Part shown: piece by piece, positions 40,222-48,257 of the stretch | Layout: each line of letters opens with the position of its first letter | How positions within the stretch are numbered: position 1 is the stretch's first letter | Assembly (NCBI RefSeq): GCF_030159855.1 | Contig: NZ_BSNG01000004.1 | Coordinates: 253,945-317,944 of the forward strand | DNA length: 64,000 nt | Direction of reading: 5' to 3' | Source: Devosia yakushimensis | Lineage (GTDB): Bacteria > Pseudomonadota > Alphaproteobacteria > Rhizobiales > Devosiaceae | Notes under the pieces: generated by a model | The model's input: only the letters and a program-made list of their open reading frames with translations | Told to the model about the DNA's origin: nothing | The model's database searches: none | Program-made: the position numbers and the translations under genes

Positions 40222-40986
40222 CTAAATCTTCCATCCCGAAAACAGCGCCGCCACATTGCCGGTATAGGGGGTGTGCTTGACCCGCTTGAACCCGGCCTCT
40301 GCCAGCATTCCCGAAAACATCGGCGGGCTGGGGAATTTGCGGATCGATTCCACGAGGTACTGATAGGGCTGCCCGTCCCCGGTTACCATCCTGCCCATGG
40401 GCGGGATCACCCGGTCGGAAAACGCCTTGTAGACCGCGTCAAAGCCCGGCACGTCGACCTGGGAAAATTCCAGCACCAGAATGCGCCCGCCGCGCTTGAG
40501 CACGCGATGCGCCTCGCCCAGCGCCTGTTGGATGCGCGGCACATTGCGGATGCCAAAGGCGATCGTATAGGCGTCAAAACTATTGTCGGGAAAAGGCAGC
40601 TCCTCGGCATTGGCCTCAACGAAACTGGCCTGCGCCGGAAAGCGCCAGCCCTTGGCCCGCTCGGCGCCCACGCGCAGCATATCGGCATTGATGTCGGAGA
40701 CCACGACCTCGGCATAGCCCACCGAGGCATTGATGATGCGCTCGGCCACGTCCCCGGTGCCGCCCGCCATGTCGAGCACCTTATAGGGCCGCGAGCCGGT
40801 CTTGGGCGGGGCGAGATCGGCCACCATGGCATCCTTCCAGATGCGGTGAATGCCCCCGCTCATCAGGTCGTTCATCAGGTCATAGCGGTCGGCCACATCG
40901 TGAAACACCTTGTTGACCAGGCCCTGCTTGTCCTCGAGCGCCACGGTCTGCTCGCCGAAATGGGTGGTCTCGCGTGCCTTATTCAT
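40222..40986 (-). CDS. ubiE: Ubiquinone/menaquinone C-methyltransferase UbiE
   Basis: SAM-dependent C-methyltransferase acting on 2-octaprenyl-6-methoxy-benzoquinol (and demethylmenaquinone where present). 254 residues with motif YKVLDMAGGTGDVAERII, family signatures NKVFHDVADRYDLMNDLMSGGIHRIWKDAMV and SFDAYTIAFGIRNVPRIQQALGEAHRVLKRGG. The ATG at 40986 begins the family N-terminus (NKARETTHFGEQTV). It is divergent from mutM with a 120-base gap and precedes ubiB by 98 bases. Confidence 0.95.
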   Translation of the reverse strand: MNKARETTHFGEQTVALEDKQGLVNKVFHDVADRYDLMNDLMSGGIHRIWKDAMVADLAPPKTGSRPYKVLDMAGGTGDVAERIINASVGYAEVVVSDINADMLRVGAERAKGWRFPAQASFVEANAEELPFPDNSFDAYTIAFGIRNVPRIQQALGEAHRVLKRGGRILVLEFSQVDVPGFDAVYKAFSDRVIPPMGRMVTGDGQPYQYLVESIRKFPSPPMFSGMLAEAGFKRVKHTPYTGNVAALFSGWKI

Positions 40987-41106
40987 GGCATTGCTCGCTT
41001 CTCTTTTGCGTTTCGCGCGCACCATATAGAAGCACTCCGCGCTTTGCCAATTGCGCAAAGCGGCACATAGTCAAATGCGCCACGGCGCAGTGGACACGAG
41101 GTTGAG

Positions 41107-41994
41107 ATGCCCGAACTGCCCGAGGTCGAAACCGTCCGGCGTGGACTTGAACCCTGGATCGATGGGGCCACCATCGACCGCGTCACCCTCAACCGCCCCG
41201 ACTTGCGCTTTCCCTTTCCCAAGGATCTGAAGCCGGCGCTTGAGGGGCAAAAAATCACCTCGGTCGGTCGGCGCGCCAAATATCTGCTGATCGGCCTTTC
41301 CAATGGCAAGACAGTGCTCAGCCATCTGGGCATGACCGGCAGCTATCGCTTTGCCGAACACGGCATCGACAAGCCGCCGCGCTATTATGAGGTCGAGCCC
41401 ACCCCCAAGCACGACCACATGGTCTGGGACATTTCCCACCCCAAGCATGGCAAGAGCCATCTCATCTATGCCGATCCGCGCCGCTTCGGCTTTGTCGATC
41501 TCTTCGACCATGTCGAGGACAGCCCCTATCTCAAGGGCCTGGGCCCCGAGCCGCTGGGCAATGATTTCAATGCCGACGAGATGGCGGCAAAATTCAAGGG
41601 CAAGAAGACCCCGATCAAGGCGGCTTTGCTCGATCAGCGCGTGGTGGCGGGCCTGGGCAATATCTATGTCGCCGAAGCCCTGCACCGCGCCCATATCCTG
41701 CCCACCGTCCTGGCCGGCTCTCTGGTCACCGTCAAGGGCAAGCCCAAGCCGGTGCTCGAAGACCTCGCCCATGCCGTGCGGCAGGTGCTGGTCGAAGCCA
41801 TCGAAGTGGGCGGCTCCACCCTGCGCGACTTCCGCAATGCCGAAGGCGGCTCGGGCTATTTCCAGCACCGCTTTGCCGTCTACGACCGGGAAGGCGAGCC
41901 TTGTCCCACGCCAATGTGTACCGGCACGGTACAGCGCATCGTGCAATCGGGCCGGTCGACGTTTTTCTGTCCGGTGTGCCAGAAGAAGGTGTGA
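41107..41994 (+). CDS. mutM: Formamidopyrimidine-DNA glycosylase (Fpg/MutM)
   Basis: Bifunctional glycosylase/AP lyase that removes 8-oxoguanine and ring-opened purines. 295 residues. The N-terminus PELPEVETVRRGLEPW provides catalytic P2 and E3; K in GRRAKYLLIGL is the conserved DNA-contact Lys. The helix-two-turn-helix DQRVVAGLGNIYVAEALHRA and the C-terminal zinc finger (CPTPMC...FFCPVCQKK) are intact. The ubiB-ubiE-mutM-rpsT-dnaA order is a recurrent rhizobial arrangement. Confidence 0.96.
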   Translation: MPELPEVETVRRGLEPWIDGATIDRVTLNRPDLRFPFPKDLKPALEGQKITSVGRRAKYLLIGLSNGKTVLSHLGMTGSYRFAEHGIDKPPRYYEVEPTPKHDHMVWDISHPKHGKSHLIYADPRRFGFVDLFDHVEDSPYLKGLGPEPLGNDFNADEMAAKFKGKKTPIKAALLDQRVVAGLGNIYVAEALHRAHILPTVLAGSLVTVKGKPKPVLEDLAHAVRQVLVEAIEVGGSTLRDFRNAEGGSGYFQHRFAVYDREGEPCPTPMCTGTVQRIVQSGRSTFFCPVCQKKV

Positions 41995-42018
41995 GCTGGC
42001 TTCGATCTCTCAGTCGTC

Positions 42019-42171
42019 CTCCCTCCCCTTGTGGGGAGGGAAGCGAGATAGGATTTAGCTTCAGCTAAATCCGTGATCGAGTAGGGTGGGGGTATGCTTC
42101 CGCATACGCGATGATCGTGGCTCTCATCACCCCCTCCCAGCCTCCCCCATCAAGGGGGAGGTGCGGGACTC
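42019..42171. repeat. Family-3 composite palindromic repeat
   Basis: CTCCCTCCCCTTGTGGGGAGGG at the left and CCTCCCCCATCAAGGGGGAGG at the right frame two inner hairpins, GGATTTAGCTTCAGCTAAATC and GTATGCTTCCGCATACG. At about 150 bp it is the most elaborate family-3 copy. Confidence 0.75.
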
Positions 42172-42236
42172 GCGGGTGCGGCGCCATACGGGGTCGGCAT
42201 GGCAAGCATGCATCCCCCGCTGCCCCCTGAATCCAG

Positions 42237-42265
42237 TTGACGCTCCCGCCCCTTTCCCCTATAGA
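42237..42265 (+). promoter_or_regulatory. Sigma-70-type promoter of rpsT
   Basis: TTGACG (42237-42242), a 17-base spacer and TATAGA (42260-42265) form a strong housekeeping promoter. The predicted leader before rpsT is about 95 nt, long enough for autogenous S20 control. Confidence 0.8.
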
Positions 42266-42367
42266 CCGCCCCACTTGGCGGCTCGACGTAAGGCCGCCGC
42301 TTTCATTTCATCCCGGACGGTGCGCTGCTGAGGCGCTTTCGGCCGGTTGGACGCCAAGAGGACCGTT

Positions 42368-42631
42368 ATGGCCAATACGCCGTCAGCCAAAAAGGCTACC
42401 CGCAAGATCGAAGCCCGCACCGCGGTCAACAAGTCGCGCCGTTCGCGCGTCCGCACCTTCATCCGCAAGGTTGAAGAAGCCATCGTGGCCGGCGATCATG
42501 CCGTGGCCTTCGCGGCCCTCAAGGCTGCCGAGCCCGAGATCAACCGCGCAGCCACCAAGGGCATTGTTCATGCCAATCTGGCGGCCCGCAAGGTCTCCCG
42601 CCTCAATAACCGCGTCAAGGCTCTCGCCTGA
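42368..42631 (+). CDS. rpsT: 30S ribosomal protein S20
   Basis: An 87-residue, strongly basic helical protein that binds 16S rRNA early in 30S assembly. The start ANTPSAKKATRKIEARTAVNKSRRSRVRTFIRKVEEAI and the end GIVHANLAARKVSRLNNRVKAL are canonical. AGAGGA precedes the ATG. An in-frame ATG at 42347 adds seven residues not found in the family. Confidence 0.97.
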   Translation: MANTPSAKKATRKIEARTAVNKSRRSRVRTFIRKVEEAIVAGDHAVAFAALKAAEPEINRAATKGIVHANLAARKVSRLNNRVKALA

Positions 42632-42669
42632 CCGGTTACCCCTGCGCAGCATGGCTGCTGCAGGATGCC

Positions 42670-42700
42670 AATGGGCTCCCTCGGGGGCCCATTTTCTTTG
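42670..42700 (+). terminator. Rho-independent terminator of rpsT
   Basis: TGGGCTCCC/GGGGGCCCA stem followed by TTTTCTTTG, 38 bases after the stop codon. Confidence 0.88.
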
Positions 42701-43557
42701 CCCTCCCCGCTTTCGGAATCGAGGCAAGGATTTTCCGTCTTGACGATTTCGTGTCATCCCGATGACGCAATTGCGACATCCCGGTGTTTTCACCAATCCT
42801 GCTGAAAAACTCAGCGCCATCAAGGATTTGTGAGGATCGGGCGGGTTTTTGAAATTGTCACGAAGGGCTTGGAACAGCTCCAGACTGTGGTTTAGGGAAA
42901 TATAATTTTGGCGGGGACCGCCGCTTTGTGACGAGAATCTGCATTGAGTCACAGAGCCTTGCCGGGGCTGGTTTTCCGGGGGGCGGCAGGCGGAAAAGAC
43001 AATGGTAGGAGTCAAGCCCCCATTTTCGGAAAAGGGGCATTGCCCCCCCAAAATCGACCCACTACTATGGCCTGGTCAGCTCGAAAACGGGGGCCATCAA
43101 GGACCTTCGCGGCGAGCGGATGGGGTCTTATTCGGGGCGTTTGTTTTGGGCTCGTTTCGGCAGGATGCCGGGGCGGTTTTTTCCGGTAATGATGTGTTGG
43201 CAAAGTGCGCAGCCCGTCCAATCCGGGCAAATTGGGTTCAGTAGAGCGCCGGTCGTTTCGGTCCGGCTTCACGTTAAAGAGTAGATAGGCAACGGTGGCG
43301 TTCCCACCGGGCAGGGTTTTGCGTCCTGGTTATCGGGCGCCCCGGCGAAGCTATGGCCAATCGGATGGCCGGCGGGAACAAGAGAAATTGCGGTTGGCGC
43401 CGTCGGTGCCCCGCCTGGATTTGTAATAGCGGCCGGACTTTGCGGACCGGCCGGTCGAACAGCGAATGGGGCAAGGATAATGATGCGACAGACCGCCGGA
43501 CGGGATGATTGGGGAAATCCCGGCCTGCCCTCCACCTCCTCGACACTCAAAGGCGAA
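42701..43557. other. Long non-coding region upstream of dnaA
   Basis: About 860 bases with no credible gene. No canonical TTATCCACA box was found on either strand; the nearest is TAAACCACA (minus strand, around 42886-42894). Four GANTC sites, the CcrM methylation target, lie at 42716, 42935, 42946 and 43009, more than the roughly one expected in 300 bases. GCCATCAAGGA occurs at about 42817 and 43092. The region could hold the dnaA promoter with cell-cycle control and perhaps part of an origin, but the sequence alone does not show an origin. Confidence 0.5.
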
Positions 43558-45018
43558 ATGTCCCTCATGACCACCTCTGGCTCCGAAGCGCAGCGCGACC
43601 TCTTCAATCGGGTGCGCGCTCGCCTCAAGGCTGCCGTTGGCGAAGATGTCTTCACTTCCTGGTTCGCCCGGCTCGAGCTCGAGGAAATCGTCGACGATCT
43701 GGTGCATCTGTCCGCGCCCACGCGCTTCCTCTGCTCCTGGGTGCAGTCCAATTATTCCGACCGGATCGTGGAAGCCTTCCGCCAGGATATGGAAGAGGTG
43801 AGCCGTCTCCAGGTCACCCTGCGCGTCAATGGCCAGGCCACCAAGAAACTGGCCGCCCCCGTCGTTGAAGCCGCTCCCAGCTCCGATACGGCCGCTCCCG
43901 CCGCCGCTGCTGCCCCCCAGGCGCCCGCCACGCCGCGCCTGGTGCGCGACAATAGCGCGTCCAAGGGCGATGCCCTGGCCGGCAGCGCCATCGACCAGCG
44001 CATGACGTTCGAGACCTTCGTGCCCGGCGCGGCCAATGAAATGGCCTTTGGCGTCGCCAAGCAGATCGCCCATGCCGCGGCCAATAACAGCGTGACCTTC
44101 AACCCGGTCTATATTCATTCCACGGTCGGCCTGGGCAAATCCCACCTGCTCAACGCCATTGCCCATGCGGTGCAATCGGCCGATGCGAGCAAGAACATCG
44201 TCTATCTCACCGCCGACCATTTCATGTACCATTTCATTACCGCCGTGCAGCGCCAGTCCGCGCTCGGCTTCAAGGAATGGCTGCGCCGGGTCGATCTGCT
44301 GCTGATCGATGACATGCAATTCCTGCAGGGCAAATCGGCCACCGAATTCGGCCATACCCTGGGCACGCTCCTGACTGGCGCCAAGCAGGTCGTGGTGGCC
44401 GGCGACGCCCCCCCGCGCGATCTCGAAATGATCGACGAGCGCATCCGCTCGCGCCTCTCGGGCGGCCTTGTCGTGCCGATTACCGGCTTTGACATCGAAT
44501 TGCGCCGCGCCATCGTCCAGCGCCGCGCCGACCAGGCCACCGCCCGCTACGGCATGCATTTCCCCGTTCCGGTCATCGATTATGTCTCGCGTGCCGTGGT
44601 CAGCCATGGCCGCGATCTCGACGGCGCCGTCAATCGCCTCGTCGCCGCCAACCAGCTGACCGGCGAATTGATCACCGTGCCCCTGGCCGAAAAGACCCTG
44701 GCCGACCTGATCCGCGCTCGCGACGCCAAGCGCGTCCGCATCGAGGACATTCTCAAGATCGTCAGCCGCCATTATAAAGTGCCGCGCAACGAATTGCTCT
44801 CTGCCCGCCGCAGCCGCGACGTGGTCCGCCCGCGCCAGATCGCCATGTTCCTGGCCAAGGCGCTGACCTCCCGCTCCCTGCCCGAAATCGGCCGCCGCTT
44901 TGGCGGGCGCGATCACACCACGGTCCTTCATTCGGTCCGCAAGGTGGAATCCATGATGAAGGACGATATCGAGCTCTGCCAGGAGATCGAGCTCCTCAAG
45001 CGCATGCTGGAAGAATAG
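43558..45018 (+). CDS. dnaA: Chromosomal replication initiator DnaA
   Basis: AAA+ origin-binding initiator. 486 residues from the ATG at 43558 (AAAGG 5-10 bases before it); 43567 and 43480 are other in-frame starts. Domain I (LFNRVRARLKAAVGEDVFTSWF) is followed by a short Ala/Pro-rich domain II. Domain III has Walker A STVGLGKSH (about residue 190) and Walker B LLLIDDMQFL. The domain IV DNA-binding signature is GRDHTTVLHSVRKVE. The usual GGxGxGKTH reads STVGLGKSH, a mild divergence seen in some alphaproteobacteria. Confidence 0.96.
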   Translation: MSLMTTSGSEAQRDLFNRVRARLKAAVGEDVFTSWFARLELEEIVDDLVHLSAPTRFLCSWVQSNYSDRIVEAFRQDMEEVSRLQVTLRVNGQATKKLAAPVVEAAPSSDTAAPAAAAAPQAPATPRLVRDNSASKGDALAGSAIDQRMTFETFVPGAANEMAFGVAKQIAHAAANNSVTFNPVYIHSTVGLGKSHLLNAIAHAVQSADASKNIVYLTADHFMYHFITAVQRQSALGFKEWLRRVDLLLIDDMQFLQGKSATEFGHTLGTLLTGAKQVVVAGDAPPRDLEMIDERIRSRLSGGLVVPITGFDIELRRAIVQRRADQATARYGMHFPVPVIDYVSRAVVSHGRDLDGAVNRLVAANQLTGELITVPLAEKTLADLIRARDAKRVRIEDILKIVSRHYKVPRNELLSARRSRDVVRPRQIAMFLAKALTSRSLPEIGRRFGGRDHTTVLHSVRKVESMMKDDIELCQEIELLKRMLEE

Positions 45019-45065
45019 GGCGCCCTGTCACAATCATGTCGGGCACGCCAACTAGCCTTGGACCT

Positions 45066-45452
45066 ATGCGCCACGCCATCCCCCTTGCCCTGATCCTGCT
45101 ATCTACCGCGCCCGTCTATGCCCAGGCGCCGGCCCCCGCGCCGCTGCCGGCATCTGCGGCCGATAGAATAGCCATCGGGGCCAGCGTGCAGCGCCAATTG
45201 ACCGAGTGCTGGCTCCTGCCGCCCGGCTTTGACGGGTTCCGCGTCACCGTATCGCTGGTTTTCTTCGGCGATGGCCGCATCTATGGCGAGCCCGAGGTCA
45301 GGGTCGATGGCGGCAAATCCTCCGCCAAGCTCCAGCCCCTGGTCGAGAGCGCGGTGGCGTCCATCCGGCGCTGTGCGCCATTCGAGGGCCTTACCGGCCT
45401 GGGCGCCAAGCCAACCGAGCGCTTTGCCATCGACGCGACGTTTCAGGGCTGA
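45066..45452 (+). CDS. Small secreted protein with TonB/TolA-C-like tail
   Basis: A 128-residue exported protein: signal peptide (to VYAQ, about residue 20), a short Ala/Pro linker, then a compact domain. The domain has two cysteines (in LTECWLLPPG and RRCAPFEGL) and the pattern VTVSLVFFGDGRIYGEPEVRV...SAVASIRRCAPF. This pattern resembles the TolA/TonB C-terminal fold found in many alphaproteobacterial small proteins. Function unknown. The ATG at 45066 starts the signal peptide; 45036 adds ten residues. It lies between dnaA and dnaN and ends in a terminator. Confidence 0.72.
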   Translation: MRHAIPLALILLSTAPVYAQAPAPAPLPASAADRIAIGASVQRQLTECWLLPPGFDGFRVTVSLVFFGDGRIYGEPEVRVDGGKSSAKLQPLVESAVASIRRCAPFEGLTGLGAKPTERFAIDATFQG

Positions 45453-45540
45453 TCCAAACCATCGCCCACCCTCTTTGTGGAATCCCTGCGCCTTGCGGCC
45501 CCGCTGCCCTTGCTAAACCGCGCGCAACTTGTAAATGTCC

Positions 45541-45562
45541 AACCCCGGCTTGCCGGGGTTTT
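45541..45562 (+). terminator. Rho-independent terminator
   Basis: AACCCCGG-CTTG-CCGGGGTT followed by TTC; a perfect 8-bp stem between the secreted-protein gene and dnaN. Confidence 0.8.
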
Positions 45563-45609
45563 CGGTCGCTCCCAAGGGCGGCCCGCGTAGTGCCAAGGAT
45601 TGATCGTCA

Positions 45610-46731
45610 ATGAAAGTCACGCTCGAACGCAATCATCTGCTCAAGTCGCTGAGCCATGTGCATCGCGTGGTCGAGCGGCGCAACACCTATCCCATCCTCG
45701 CCAATGTGCTGTTCAAGGCCGCCGAGGACCGGGTGGAGCTGCGCGCTACCGACCTCGATATCGAGGTGACCGAGGCTGTCCCGGCCATGGTCTCCACTCC
45801 GGGCACCACCACGGTTCCCGCCCATACGCTGTATGAAATCGTCCGCAAGCTATCCGACGGCGCCGAAGTGCGCCTCGAAACCGATGGCGGCGAGAACATG
45901 GTTCTCACCTCGGGCCGCTCGCGCTTTAACCTGGCCTGCCTCAGCCCCGATAGCTTCCCCGATCTCAAGTCCGGCAGCTTCGGCCATGAATTTTCCATCG
46001 CCGCCTCCGCGCTGCGCGAATTGATCGAGCGCACGCAATTCGCCATCTCCAATGAGGAGACGCGCTATTATCTGAACGGCATCTATTTCCACGCCGTCGA
46101 AAACTCCGCCTCCGGCACCCTGCTGCGCGCCGTCGCCACCGACGGTCACCGCATGGCCCGCGCTGAAATCGAAGCGCCCACCGGCGCCAAGGGCATGCCC
46201 GGCATTATCGTGCCGAAAAAGACCGTCGGCGAAGTGCAAAAACTGCTCGATGGCGCCGAGGGCGAGGTCAAGGTCGAAGTCTCCGACACCAAGATCCGCT
46301 TCACCGTCGGTCCCGTCGTGCTGCTATCCAAGCTCATCGAAGGCACCTTCCCCGATTACGATCGGGTGACGCCCAAGAACAACGACAAGCAGATGAATGT
46401 CGATCGGGCCAGCTTCGCTACGGCCGTCGACCGCGTCTCGACCATTGCCTCCGATCGCGGCGGCAAGGCCGTCAAGCTCCAGGCCAAGGATGGCCTGCTC
46501 GAACTCTCGGTCACCAATCCCGACCACGGCACCGCCAGCGAAGAACTCGCCGTCGAATTCGACACCGACGGCTTCGAAATCGGTTTCAACGCGCGCTATC
46601 TGCTCGACATAATCGGGCAGATCCGCAGCGAAAGCGCCATCTTCATGTTCAACGACGCCGGCTCCCCCACGCTGGTCAAGGACGAAGGCGAGACCAAGGC
46701 GCTCTACGTCCTGATGCCGATGCGGGTTTAG
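45610..46731 (+). CDS. dnaN: DNA polymerase III sliding clamp (beta subunit)
   Basis: Dimeric processivity clamp. 373 residues with three homologous domains. KVTLERNHLLKSLSHVHRVVERRNTYPILANVLFKA starts domain 1, LIERTQFAISNEETRYYLNGIYFH lies in domain 2, and the C-terminal AIFMFNDAGSPTLVKDEGETKALYVLMPMRV carries the conserved hydrophobic-cleft residues. AAGGA lies 11 bases upstream. It is followed by a family-3 repeat and recF. Confidence 0.97.
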   Translation: MKVTLERNHLLKSLSHVHRVVERRNTYPILANVLFKAAEDRVELRATDLDIEVTEAVPAMVSTPGTTTVPAHTLYEIVRKLSDGAEVRLETDGGENMVLTSGRSRFNLACLSPDSFPDLKSGSFGHEFSIAASALRELIERTQFAISNEETRYYLNGIYFHAVENSASGTLLRAVATDGHRMARAEIEAPTGAKGMPGIIVPKKTVGEVQKLLDGAEGEVKVEVSDTKIRFTVGPVVLLSKLIEGTFPDYDRVTPKNNDKQMNVDRASFATAVDRVSTIASDRGGKAVKLQAKDGLLELSVTNPDHGTASEELAVEFDTDGFEIGFNARYLLDIIGQIRSESAIFMFNDAGSPTLVKDEGETKALYVLMPMRV

Positions 46732-46766
46732 GCCCCTGTCCAAGGACCAGGCGGCTCCATCGTCTC

Positions 46767-46876
46767 CCTCCCCCTTGAGGGGAGGGATTAAGGGTGGGGG
46801 TGCTGCGCTATCACTCTCATCGATGTTGCGGATGGCGCAGCACCCCCACCTCCATCTCCTCCCCTCAAGGGGGAGG
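46767..46876. repeat. Family-3 paired palindrome
   Basis: Arms of about 42 bases (46767-46808 and 46835-46876) pair almost completely: CCTCCCCCTTGAGGGGAGG and GGGTGGGGGTGCTGCGC at the left against GCGCAGCACCCCCACC and CTCCCCTCAAGGGGGAGG at the right. It lies between dnaN and recF and may weaken read-through. Confidence 0.88.
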
Positions 46877-46905
46877 AGGGCCGCATCCAGCTTGCGGGAC
46901 CATCC

Positions 46906-48018
46906 ATGACCCGCCACCTCTCCCGCCTCCGCCTCACCGCCTTCCGCAATTACACCGCGGCGGCGCTTGACCTTGATGATCGCCATCTCGTCCTCACCGG
47001 CCCCAATGGCGCCGGCAAGACCAATCTGCTCGAAGCGGTGAGCCTGCTCTCGCCCGGCCGTGGCCTGCGCCGCGCCAGTTTCGATACGGTCCAGGCCCAG
47101 GGCAGTGATATCGGCTGGGCGGTCGCGGCCACCGTCGAGACCGATGACGGCCCCGCCGATATCGGCACCGGCGCCGGCCCCGATGGCGGCCGCCGCGTGC
47201 GCATCAATGGCGCCAATGCCCGCTCCATCGAAGCGATGAGCGATTACCTGCGCGTGCTCTGGCTCACCCCGGCCATGGATGGCCTGTTTTCCGGCCCCGC
47301 CAGCGACCGGCGCCGGTTTTTGGATCGGCTGGTGACCACCCTCATCCCCAGCCATTCCTCGTCCGTTTCCGACTATGACAAGGCCATGCGCCAGCGCAAT
47401 CGCCTGCTCGAAGAGGGCGGCGATATCCGATGGCTCTCGGCCGTCGAAATCCAGCTGGCGGAACTCGGTGCCTCCATCCACCTGGCCCGCACCGACAGCC
47501 TCACCCACCTGCAAGCGCTGATCGAGCAAAGCCTTGATGACGAAAGCTTTCCTTCTGCCCATCTGGCGCTGACCCCGCTCTTTGACAACCAGAGCGAGCC
47601 CACTTCCTCGGCCGCGCTCGAAACTGCCTTGATCGAGACCTGGCAGGCCTCGCGCGCCCTTGATCGCGCCGCCGGACGCACCATATCTGGACCACACCGT
47701 GTCGATCTCGAAGTGACCTATGCCCAAAAAGGCATGCCGGCCGCCTTGGGCTCGACCGGCGAGCAAAAGGCATTGCTGATCGGGCTGATCCTGGCCCATG
47801 CCAGATTGGTCAAATTGCGCACCGCGATCACGCCCTTCCTGCTGCTCGACGAAATCGCCGCCCATCTCGATCCCGACCGCCGCCGGGCCCTGTTTTCGGC
47901 CCTCGATGGGCTGGGAACGCAATGCTTCCTCACCGGCACCGACAAGCTGCTCTTCGAGGCCCTGGGCGAGAGGGCCCAGACGATTACGGTGCGGGACGGG
48001 CGGTTGTATAAGGATTGA
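46906..48018 (+). CDS. recF: DNA replication/repair protein RecF
   Basis: SMC-like ATPase that loads RecA at gaps together with RecO and RecR. 370 residues. RLTAFRNYTAAALDLDDRHLVLTGPNGAGKTNLLEAVSLLSPGRGLR contains Walker A. LWLTPAMDGLFSGPASDRRRFLDRLV is the RecF signature, and STGEQKALLIGLILAHARLV with FLLLDEIAAHLDPDRR are the ABC signature and Walker B. The dnaN-recF-gyrB order is conserved. Confidence 0.95.
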   Translation: MTRHLSRLRLTAFRNYTAAALDLDDRHLVLTGPNGAGKTNLLEAVSLLSPGRGLRRASFDTVQAQGSDIGWAVAATVETDDGPADIGTGAGPDGGRRVRINGANARSIEAMSDYLRVLWLTPAMDGLFSGPASDRRRFLDRLVTTLIPSHSSSVSDYDKAMRQRNRLLEEGGDIRWLSAVEIQLAELGASIHLARTDSLTHLQALIEQSLDDESFPSAHLALTPLFDNQSEPTSSAALETALIETWQASRALDRAAGRTISGPHRVDLEVTYAQKGMPAALGSTGEQKALLIGLILAHARLVKLRTAITPFLLLDEIAAHLDPDRRRALFSALDGLGTQCFLTGTDKLLFEALGERAQTITVRDGRLYKD

Positions 48019-48047
48019 ACGGCACCACCGATGCTCACACCAACACG

Positions 48048-48128
48048 GTGTCATTCCCGCGAAAGCGGGAACCTCCGTTACCCAATCCAGGTACAGAAAA
48101 CAGAGGTTCCCGCTTTCGCGGGAATGAC
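48048..48128. repeat. Family-2 paired palindrome
   Basis: GTGTCATTCCCGCGAAAGCGGG and CCCGCTTTCGCGGGAATGAC arms with inner AACCTCCG/CAGAGGTT pairing; 81 bp in the recF-gyrB gap. Confidence 0.9.
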
Positions 48129-48257
48129 CCTGGGATGGGGCACCCCCATCGGTGCGATGTCCCCCGGCAAAAGCCCCTAAAAAGGCCATTTTGCTTGGGG
48201 ATAGACCCCCGTTCCGATAGAACAAATTCACTCTGAAACCTGCCTGATTCGGACCCC

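Noticed and set aside
42042..42066. GGATTTAGCTTCAGCTAAATC as a stand-alone operator
   Set aside because: It is an inner hairpin of a larger family-3 composite repeat, with no adjacent promoter of its own.
42701..43557. Chromosomal origin (oriC) in the gap before dnaA
   Set aside because: No cluster of DnaA boxes was visible, so only a regulatory region is reported; GC skew could not be computed.
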